Source of the DNA: Chloroflexota bacterium | Lineage (GTDB): Bacteria; Chloroflexota; Dehalococcoidia; Tepidiformales; Tepidiformaceae | Assembly: GCA_025350285.1 (NCBI GenBank) | Contig: JANXYE010000433.1 | Location: 1-5,663, forward strand | Length of the DNA stretch: 5,663 nt | Reading direction: 5' to 3' | Shown here: positions 1 to 4,822 of the stretch, piece after piece | How positions within the stretch are numbered: position 1 is the stretch's first letter | How the letters are laid out: every line of letters starts with the position of its first letter | Notes under the pieces: generated by a model | What the model saw: the letters and a program-made list of their open reading frames with translations, nothing else | Told to the model about the DNA's origin: nothing | Database searches by the model: none | Position numbers and translations under genes: made by a program

Positions 1-360
1 GCGATCGTGTTCTTCTGGACGCCGCCACACTTCTGGGCGCTCGCGTTGCGGTTGAAGGACGACTACGCGGACGCGCACATCCCGATGCTTCCGGTGACAG
101 ATGGTCCGGAAGCGACACGCGTCCAGATTCTGCGCTACTCGGTCATGCTGGTGCTCGTTTCGCTGCTGCTGGGGCCGGCCGCGGGGCTGGGACTGGTTTA
201 TCTCGGGGCCGCGCTTGGGATGGGCGGGCTGTTCGTGTGGTTCGCGCTGCGGTTGTGGCGAAACCCGGCCGCGGTTTCGCCGATGAGCCTGTACAAGTAC
301 TCGCTGCTCTATCTGGCGCTTCTCTTTATTGCCATGGGCATCGACGCGCTGGTGATCTAG
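1..360 (+). CDS. ctaB: Protoheme IX farnesyltransferase (heme O synthase), C-terminal part, 5'-truncated
   Basis: Heme O synthase is an integral membrane prenyltransferase of the UbiA family. It attaches a farnesyl group to heme B, giving the heme O that is later oxidised to heme A for the oxidase encoded alongside. Frame 1 is open from the first base, so the true start lies outside; 119 codons and a TAG are visible. The fragment opens with the highly conserved FWTPPHFWALAL stretch (fragment residues 5-16), followed by the second acidic motif DDYADAHIPMLPV (20-32), both characteristic of CtaB/CyoE. About three hydrophobic helices follow (roughly 43-62, 63-82 and 97-117), matching the end of the family fold. 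It is convergent with ctaG, with only 10 bp between the stop codons. A GTG at position 7 is an internal codon, not a start. Assignment is confident; only the N-terminal half is unseen. Confidence 0.95.
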   Translation, partial: AIVFFWTPPHFWALALRLKDDYADAHIPMLPVTDGPEATRVQILRYSVMLVLVSLLLGPAAGLGLVYLGAALGMGGLFVWFALRLWRNPAAVSPMSLYKYSLLYLALLFIAMGIDALVI

Positions 361-370
361 CGGCGTCCGG

Positions 371-1348
371 TCACCTCACTGAAGCCGTTGCTTTGGCGCG
401 TGCGGCGGCGGCGTTTTCGCGGTCCTGGGCACGGTCGGCCCGCTCCGCCGCGCGCTCTTCGTGTTTAACCCAGCCGTAGGCGATGAAGGCGAGGATGACC
501 AGGAACATCATGTCGCCGATGACCCACATCGTGATGCCGGCGAACTCCTGGTCCGTCAGCGGATCCGGCCCCCAGTTGCGTGCAACGCTCGCGTAGTGGG
601 GGAAGATGACGTTCGTCGTGCCATAGATGCTGACGCCGAGGAACGAGTTTTGAGGCATCTGGAGGAAAACGTAGAGCAGCCGCACGGGGTGGCCAAGCCG
701 CCAGGGGGATGGGTCAGCGTTGATCGCGGGCCACCAGAAGAGCAGCGCCGCGACGATGTAGACGGTGTGCTCGGCGCGGTGCGCCCAAATGTTTTCGAGG
801 GCGAAATCGAACGCGGATGAGAAGTGCGTGATCCAAAGCACACCGGCAAGGAGGAACCAGGTGAAGGCTGGAAACGAGATCGCCTTGACGGCGCGGCTGT
901 GGAGGATGGGGAGGATGACCTCTTTGCGAATTCGCGGTGTGGCCGCGCGGAGGGCGAGGGTGATCGGGGCGCCCAAAAGCAGCAGCGGCGCGGCCACCAT
1001 GACGATCAGCATGTGCTGGGCCATGTGCACCGAGAAAAGCTCCGTATCGTAGGCGGCGATGGGCGAAACGAGCGCCAGCGCCATCACGGCGATGCCCAGG
1101 AGGAAGAAAACGGTCCGGCGCTTCGGGACGGGGTTCGTAGGGTGAGCGCGGTTGACGCGGCGGACGGCGGAGAGATAGGCCCAGGTCACCGCGGCGGCGG
1201 GGAGCAGGAAGAGGACATCGGGCTGCCAGGCGGCAATGACGTGTTGGAAAGTTGGCGCGGGCTGGGGCGGTCCGTGGGCGATAGCGGCCGCCGGTAGCAT
1301 CGCGCAGGAGACGGCCGAGAAGATGGCGAAAAGCTTTCCGAAGCGCAT
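371..1348 (-). CDS. ctaG: Cytochrome c oxidase assembly factor CtaG (Caa3_CtaG family)
   Basis: This 325-residue polytopic membrane protein matches the Caa3_CtaG family, which is needed for maturation of caa3/aa3 oxidases, probably at the copper-delivery step. Residues 1-24 look like a cleavable signal peptide ending A-I-A before H25. Hydrophobic segments follow at about 45-63, 79-98, 109-132, 157-174, 192-209, 223-243 and 268-291. Conserved polar residues include HMAQHM (108-113), THFSSAFD (174-181) and HRAEH (190-194); these histidines are the likely metal-handling residues. The last 30 residues (295-325) are a charged Ala/Arg/Glu tail, probably cytoplasmic. Length is close to that of the Bacillus family member. 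The ATG at 1348 is chosen because it begins the signal peptide; its ribosome site is weak (CGGA four bases upstream). The gene is divergent from coxB and convergent with ctaB, so it is transcribed apart from the oxidase operon. It is unrelated to the COX11-type protein also called CtaG. Confidence 0.9.
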   Translation of the reverse strand: MRFGKLFAIFSAVSCAMLPAAAIAHGPPQPAPTFQHVIAAWQPDVLFLLPAAAVTWAYLSAVRRVNRAHPTNPVPKRRTVFFLLGIAVMALALVSPIAAYDTELFSVHMAQHMLIVMVAAPLLLLGAPITLALRAATPRIRKEVILPILHSRAVKAISFPAFTWFLLAGVLWITHFSSAFDFALENIWAHRAEHTVYIVAALLFWWPAINADPSPWRLGHPVRLLYVFLQMPQNSFLGVSIYGTTNVIFPHYASVARNWGPDPLTDQEFAGITMWVIGDMMFLVILAFIAYGWVKHEERAAERADRAQDRENAAAARAKATASVR

Positions 1349-1425
1349 AAAATCCGTTCCCGCGAACCTGCCGCGCTCAGTGTGGCACAGGCCTTGGATC
1401 TGGCCACGCGCCCCGGCTGGGGCCT

Positions 1426-1440
1426 CGGAAAGGCTTTCCG
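1426..1440. repeat. Perfect 15-bp palindrome upstream of the cox promoter, candidate operator
   Basis: The sequence CGGAAAG, one central G, CTTTCCG is a perfect 7+1+7 inverted repeat. It ends five bases before the -35 box at 1446, the usual place for a transcription activator or for a repressor that also serves the divergent ctaG. The half-site GCTTTCCG also occurs at 1333-1340 within the first codons of ctaG, exactly 100 bp away. I do not recognise the motif as the site of a named regulator, so the role is inference from symmetry and position. Confidence 0.45.
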
Positions 1441-1445
1441 CATCC

Positions 1446-1474
1446 TTGACTGGCTAGAGGGCCGGGGATATAAA
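1446..1474 (+). promoter_or_regulatory. Sigma-70-type promoter of the coxBAC operon
   Basis: The -35 box TTGACT (1446-1451) and the -10 box TATAAA (1469-1474) each match five of six consensus bases, and the spacer is the optimal 17 bp. The -10 lies in the only clear AT-rich island of this GC-rich intergenic stretch. Transcription would start near 1481, leaving a 5' leader of about 93 nt before the coxB ATG. No other plus-strand site of similar quality was noticed between ctaG and coxB. Confidence 0.7.
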
Positions 1475-1496
1475 TCGATTGCGCCGCCGTTCACAA
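1467..1496 (-). promoter_or_regulatory. Possible ctaG promoter on the minus strand (weak)
   Basis: On the minus strand, TTGTGA (1496 down to 1491) and TATATC (1472 down to 1467) are separated by 18 bp, each matching four of six consensus bases. The -10 would reuse the AT-rich island of the coxB promoter, so the two promoters would overlap back to back and could compete for polymerase. ctaG needs a promoter somewhere here because it faces away from coxB, but this match is weak and could be chance. Confidence 0.25.
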
Positions 1497-1501
1497 AGTG
1501 A

Positions 1502-1539
1502 CGAGGCTGCGGCTGGTCCCGGCTAGGGGCGCCGCCTCG
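1502..1539 (+). other. Possible stem-loop in the coxB 5' leader
   Basis: The arms CGAGGC (1502-1507) and GCCTCG (1534-1539) pair perfectly. After a 3-nt bulge (1508-1510) the stem can extend by three pairs (GGC 1511-1513 with GCC 1531-1533). It lies between the predicted transcription start and the coxB ribosome site. There is no following T run, so it is not a plain terminator. GC-rich leaders form such stems by chance, so no function is claimed. Confidence 0.3.
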
Positions 1540-1564
1540 CTGGGTGGCCGGGCCAGAGGGGGAT

Positions 1565-1568
1565 AGGA
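1565..1568 (+). promoter_or_regulatory. Ribosome binding site of coxB, deciding the ATG start
   Basis: AGGA lies five bases before the ATG at 1574, with further purine-rich sequence (GAGGGGG) just upstream. An in-frame GTG at 1544 would give ten extra residues (VAGPEGDRTV) ahead of the signal peptide and has no Shine-Dalgarno sequence at proper distance. The ATG is therefore preferred. Confidence 0.7.
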
Positions 1569-1573
1569 CGGTA

Positions 1574-2386
1574 ATGCACAACGCCGCCGCCAGGCGCTGG
1601 TTTCTCCGAACCGCCGTCATCTTCACGTTACTCGCGACGTTGCTCACGCTGACAGCCTCTTCAGCGTTTGCGGACGGATGGCAGCAGCCGTCCGGGATCA
1701 CTTCGCAGGCGCGCAACATGCACAACCTGTACAAGCTGGTTGTCGTGATGGGGCTGGTCGTGTTCGTCGCCGTCGAAGGGGCGCTGCTGCTCTTCATTTT
1801 CAAGTACAAGAAGCGCGGCGACGATCTGCCGCCGCAAATCCACGGCAACAACCTGCTGGAAATCATCTGGACGACGATACCAATCGTCATCGTCCTTATC
1901 CTCTTCGTTTTCTCTTTCCGCTCGCTCATCAACGTGGACAAGGACGCCAAGCCAGCGGATCTGACCGTCGAAGTGCAGGGCTTCCAGTTCCAGTGGGCGT
2001 TCACCTACCACGCCAACGACCTCGGGGCGAAGAGCGACCCGAACTCGACTTCAACCTTCACGATCACGGGGACGGCCGCGAACGAGCCGACCGTCGTCAT
2101 TCCCGTGGGCGAACCGGTCGAGTTTTCGCTGACCTCGAACGACGTGATCCACTCGTTCTACGTACGCGATTTCCTCTACAAGCTGGACGTCATTCCTGGC
2201 CGCAACAACCGCTTCGTCGTGACGGCCAGGGAGACGGGGACGTTCACGGGCCAGTGCGCCGAACTCTGCGGGCTCAACCACTCCCTCATGCGGTTCCACC
2301 TGCAGGTGGTGACGCGTGATGAATTCGACGCCTTCATCCAAAAGAACGCCAAACCGGCGAAGGCGGCCGCAGCGCCGGCGAGGTAA
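1574..2386 (+). CDS. coxB: Cytochrome c oxidase subunit II with CuA site (no fused cytochrome c)
   Basis: Subunit II receives electrons on the outer face of the membrane through its binuclear CuA centre and passes them to heme a in subunit I. From the ATG at 1574 it has 270 residues. Residues 1-33 form a signal peptide (cleavage likely after A-F-A33). Two membrane helices lie at about 52-76 and 94-118, followed by a cupredoxin domain at about 130-250. All CuA ligands are present: H193, C228, E230 (backbone), C232, H236 and M239, in QCAELCGLNHSLM. The aromatic patch reads GFQFQWAFTY (136-145): the first Trp of the usual QWxW pattern is F139, while W141 is kept. The C-terminus ends in a Lys/Pro/Ala tail (258-270) with no CxxCH, so it is not a caa3-type fusion. 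It is the first gene of the coxBAC operon, behind the promoter at 1446-1474. Confidence 0.96.
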   Translation: MHNAAARRWFLRTAVIFTLLATLLTLTASSAFADGWQQPSGITSQARNMHNLYKLVVVMGLVVFVAVEGALLLFIFKYKKRGDDLPPQIHGNNLLEIIWTTIPIVIVLILFVFSFRSLINVDKDAKPADLTVEVQGFQFQWAFTYHANDLGAKSDPNSTSTFTITGTAANEPTVVIPVGEPVEFSLTSNDVIHSFYVRDFLYKLDVIPGRNNRFVVTARETGTFTGQCAELCGLNHSLMRFHLQVVTRDEFDAFIQKNAKPAKAAAAPAR

Positions 2387-2399
2387 CGTGGACACGAAC

Positions 2400-2421
2400 T
2401 CCGTGGGCGTCCGCCCACGGA
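2400..2421 (+). other. Strong RNA hairpin between coxB and coxA
   Basis: A perfect 9-bp stem (TCCGTGGGC at 2400-2408 with GCCCACGGA at 2413-2421) closes a 4-nt GTCC loop. It begins 14 nt after the coxB stop and ends 43 nt before the coxA ribosome site. There is no T run after it, so it is unlikely to be an efficient intrinsic terminator. A role in mRNA processing, in protecting the 3' end of the coxB message, or in subunit stoichiometry is plausible but unproven. Confidence 0.55.
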
Positions 2422-2464
2422 ACACGACGACGCCGGCGACGGCACCATGGGCCGGGAGGCCCCG

Positions 2465-2470
2465 AGGAGG
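2465..2470 (+). promoter_or_regulatory. Perfect Shine-Dalgarno AGGAGG, deciding a TTG start for coxA
   Basis: AGGAGG is a full match to the anti-Shine-Dalgarno sequence and is six bases from the TTG at 2477. The in-frame ATG at 2447 has no convincing ribosome site and would put this AGGAGG inside the coding region. The later GTG (2489) and ATG (2492) are 18 and 21 bases away, too far. TTG is therefore the best-supported start. Confidence 0.75.
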
Positions 2471-2476
2471 ACACAC

Positions 2477-4093
2477 TTGGCAAGCATCGTGATGCCCCGG
2501 CCGCACACCTCCGAGCGCCCGGCGATCCTCGACTGGCTGACGACCGTCGACCACAAGAAGCTGGGGATCCTTTACCTCTACTTCACGCTCTTCTTCTTCG
2601 CCGTCGGCGGCATCCTCGCGCTGCTCGTGCGCACACAACTCGCCGTTGCCGACAACGACTTCGTAACGAACGACAAGTACAACCAGATCTTCACGATGCA
2701 CGCTTCGGCGATGCTCTTCCTTTTCATCATCCCGGTGTGGGCCGGGTTCGGAAACTACATGGTGCCGCTCCAGATAGGTGCGGCCGACATGGCCTTCCCG
2801 CGCATCAACGCGCTTTCGTTCTGGCTACTTCCGCCGGCCGGCCTGCTCATGTTTTCAGGGTTCCTTGTCGATGGCGGGGCCGCCCAGGCCGGTTGGACCG
2901 CCTACAGCCCGCTCGCCCGTACTCTCGGGCCGGGCATGGACTTATGGATCATCGCCGTCCTACTGCTGGGGATTTCATCGACCATCGGTGCGGCCAACTT
3001 CCTGGTCACGATGTTCCGGATGCGCGCGCCGGGGATGACGATGTTCCGGATGCCGATCTTCTGCTGGACGATGCTGGTCACGGCGGTGCTGCAGCTGCTG
3101 GCGACACCGGTCCTCGCGGCGGCGCTCTCGATGCTCTACATCGACCGCAACTTCGGCGGATCGTTCTTCGACCCTAACGGCGGCGGGAACGTGGTCCTCT
3201 GGCAGAACGTCTTCTGGTTCTACTCGCATCCGGCCGTGTACATCATGATCCTGCCGGGCATGGGCATCGTCTCGGAGATTATCCCGGTGTTCTCGCGGAA
3301 GCCGCTCTTTGGCTACAAGGCGTTCGTTTTCGCGACGCTCGGCATCGGCGGCCTGGGCTTTAGCGTGTGGGCCCACCATATGTTCACGACGGGCGCGGTA
3401 CTCAAGCCGTTCTTCGGCTTCATGACCTTCATGATCGGCATCCCGACGGGGGTGAAGATCTTCAACTGGCTGGCGACGATGTTCAGGGGTTCGATCACGT
3501 TCGAACCACCGATGCTCTTCGCGCTCGGGTTCATCAGCATGTTCCTCATCGGAGGGATCAACGGGACCTTCAGCGCCGCGGTACCAGTGGACTTCGCCCT
3601 CCACGACACCTACTTCGTGGTCGCGCACCTTCACTACGTGTTGTTCGGCGGCTCGGTGTTCGCGGTGTTCGCCGGGATGTATTACTGGTTCCCGAAGATC
3701 TGGGGGCGCAGGCTGAACGACAAACTCGGCACGATCCAGTTCGCGCTCATGATAGTTGGCTTCAACCTGACCTTCTTCCCGATGCATCTGCTCGGGCTGG
3801 ATGGCATGCCACGCCGGATCGCCCAGTACAATAACTCGGACTGGACCTTCATGAACTCGATTTCGACGGCGGGCGCGTTCCTCATCGCGGTGTCGATGAT
3901 CCCGTTCCTCGTCGCCGTGGTCGCGGCCTTCATGCGTCCGAAGGATCAGCCGAACGACCCCTGGCAGGGCAACACGCTTGAGTGGTACACGAGTTCGCCG
4001 CCGCCAGTCCACAACTTCGATGACGTGCCCGAAATCCGTTCAGAGCGCCCGCTCTTCGATCTGCGTCACGGCAAGGCCGACGGCCACCGCTAA
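2477..4093 (+). CDS. coxA: Cytochrome c oxidase subunit I, A2-type heme-copper oxidase
   Basis: Subunit I is the catalytic core, reducing O2 to water at heme a3/CuB and pumping protons across the membrane. From the TTG it has 538 residues with about 12 membrane helices, the usual length. Ligands visible (TTG numbering): heme a H75 and H386; heme a3 H384; CuB H251, H300 and H301; and Y255, expected to cross-link to H251. D-channel: N93, D104 and N111 are present, but the second Asn of the usual PRxNN is A112. The helix-VI glutamate of A1 enzymes (HPEVY) is missing. The sequence is YSHPAVY (249-255), with Y249-S250 as in the A2 subfamily (Thermus caa3, Rhodothermus marinus). K-channel T324 and K327 (GIPTGVKIFNW) and the propionate-binding pair R446-R447 are intact. 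The C-terminus has the conserved DPWQGNTLEW and SPPPVHNF stretches. An upstream ATG at 2447 would add ten residues but lacks a ribosome site. Confidence 0.97.
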   Translation: MASIVMPRPHTSERPAILDWLTTVDHKKLGILYLYFTLFFFAVGGILALLVRTQLAVADNDFVTNDKYNQIFTMHASAMLFLFIIPVWAGFGNYMVPLQIGAADMAFPRINALSFWLLPPAGLLMFSGFLVDGGAAQAGWTAYSPLARTLGPGMDLWIIAVLLLGISSTIGAANFLVTMFRMRAPGMTMFRMPIFCWTMLVTAVLQLLATPVLAAALSMLYIDRNFGGSFFDPNGGGNVVLWQNVFWFYSHPAVYIMILPGMGIVSEIIPVFSRKPLFGYKAFVFATLGIGGLGFSVWAHHMFTTGAVLKPFFGFMTFMIGIPTGVKIFNWLATMFRGSITFEPPMLFALGFISMFLIGGINGTFSAAVPVDFALHDTYFVVAHLHYVLFGGSVFAVFAGMYYWFPKIWGRRLNDKLGTIQFALMIVGFNLTFFPMHLLGLDGMPRRIAQYNNSDWTFMNSISTAGAFLIAVSMIPFLVAVVAAFMRPKDQPNDPWQGNTLEWYTSSPPPVHNFDDVPEIRSERPLFDLRHGKADGHR

Positions 4094-4113
4094 GGCGCGC
4101 CCACCCGGCGCCT
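4093..4113 (+). other. Short inverted repeat after coxA
   Basis: AGGCGC (4093-4098) and GCGCCT (4108-4113) form a 6-bp stem with a 9-nt loop. It starts on the last base of the coxA stop codon and ends 19 nt before the coxC ribosome site (GAGG at 4133-4136). It is weaker than the coxB-coxA hairpin and may be chance in GC-rich DNA. Confidence 0.25.
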
Positions 4114-4141
4114 ACCACCCTTCAAGGACGACGAGGTAACC

Positions 4142-4795
4142 ATGGCAGCACACGGAGCAGCGGTCGGCGAACGCCAGCAGTTGAGCAACGGAATGCTCGG
4201 CTTCATCCTGTTCGCCGCCTCGGAAGTGATGTTCTTCGGGGGCCTGTTCGCGGCCTACTTCATCGCCCGGGCGGATTCCACGCAGTGGCCGCCGAACGAT
4301 GTCCTGACCGCCATGAAGGCGGCGGGAACGGCCAAGGAGACGGTCGAACTGCACCTGGAGTTCGTGCTTCCCCTTATCGCGACGGTCGTCCTGGTCATCA
4401 GTTCGGTGACGATGCAGCTGGCGGTGATGGCCATTCAGAAGGGCAACCGCTCGGGGATGATCCGGTTCCTCATCATCTCGGTCAGCCTCGGGCTGCTCTT
4501 CCTCGCGCTCCAGATGTATGACTACTCGCAGCTTTCGTTTCGCGCTGGCGACACCATCTTTGGCACGACCTTCTACACGCTCACCGGCTTCCACGGCGCG
4601 CACGTGGCGGGTGGCACTATCTTTATCTTCGTCTGCCTGATGCGCGGCATGGGCGGTGGGTTCTCAGCCCGCAATCACGAAGCCGTCGAGGCCGCTTCCT
4701 TCTACTGGCACTTCGTCGATATCGTTTGGATTGCGTTGTTCACCATTTTTTACCTGATCCCACTCATCTCCGGCGATAGCTACGTCTCCGCCTAG
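4142..4795 (+). CDS. coxC: Cytochrome c oxidase subunit III, five-helix form
   Basis: Subunit III is a non-redox core subunit that stabilises subunit I and sits near the D-channel entrance. The 217-residue product has five predicted membrane helices (about 17-40, 73-97, 107-127, 143-167 and 186-208). This is the short bacterial form that lacks the first two helices of the seven-helix mitochondrial-type protein. Family motifs: SEVMFFGGLFAAYF (27-40) with E28, LQMYDYSQLSF (123-133), GFHGAHVAGG (149-158) and FYWHFVDIVW (187-196). The usual Glu of the LQxxEY motif is Asp here (D127), a conservative change. GAGG at 4133-4136, five bases before the ATG, supports the start. The gene follows coxA by 48 nt in the same operon, and the next gene starts 27 nt after its stop. 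Confidence 0.95.
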   Translation: MAAHGAAVGERQQLSNGMLGFILFAASEVMFFGGLFAAYFIARADSTQWPPNDVLTAMKAAGTAKETVELHLEFVLPLIATVVLVISSVTMQLAVMAIQKGNRSGMIRFLIISVSLGLLFLALQMYDYSQLSFRAGDTIFGTTFYTLTGFHGAHVAGGTIFIFVCLMRGMGGGFSARNHEAVEAASFYWHFVDIVWIALFTIFYLIPLISGDSYVSA

Positions 4796-4822
4796 CATCC
4801 GCCGCCCCGAGGAGTTCTCCGC

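Noticed and set aside
351..375. GGTGA/TCACC inverted repeat over the ctaB and ctaG stops as a bidirectional terminator
   Set aside because: Only five pairs with a 15-nt loop and no T tract on either strand.
1491..1501. TCAC-AAA-GTGA repeat just downstream of the predicted transcription start
   Set aside because: Arms of four bases are too short to separate from chance, and no known regulator site matches.
1544..1573. GTG start adding ten residues to CoxB
   Set aside because: The ATG at 1574 has AGGA at ideal distance and begins directly at a proper signal peptide; the GTG has no suitable ribosome site.
1186..2004. Minus-strand open frame of 272 codons spanning ctaG, the control region and coxB
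   Set aside because: It overlaps two well-supported genes and the promoter, is Ser/Arg/Pro-rich and has no recognisable domain.
3008..3053. 16-nt direct repeat (starting ACGATGTTCCGGATGC) at 3008 and 3038 in coxA
   Set aside because: It encodes TMFRM twice around RAPGM, which matches the normal subunit I alignment in this region, so it is convergence of codons rather than an inserted duplication.
2975..4012. Long minus-strand open frame (345 codons) opposite coxA
   Set aside because: It is a shadow of the coxA codon bias in GC-rich DNA. The product is a low-complexity Arg/Glu/His-rich string with no domain, and the opposite strand encodes an unmistakable subunit I.
4811..4820. GGAG-TT-CTCC inverted repeat that could hide the ribosome site of the last gene
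   Set aside because: The loop would be two bases, which is sterically poor, and the relaxed version has only three pairs.
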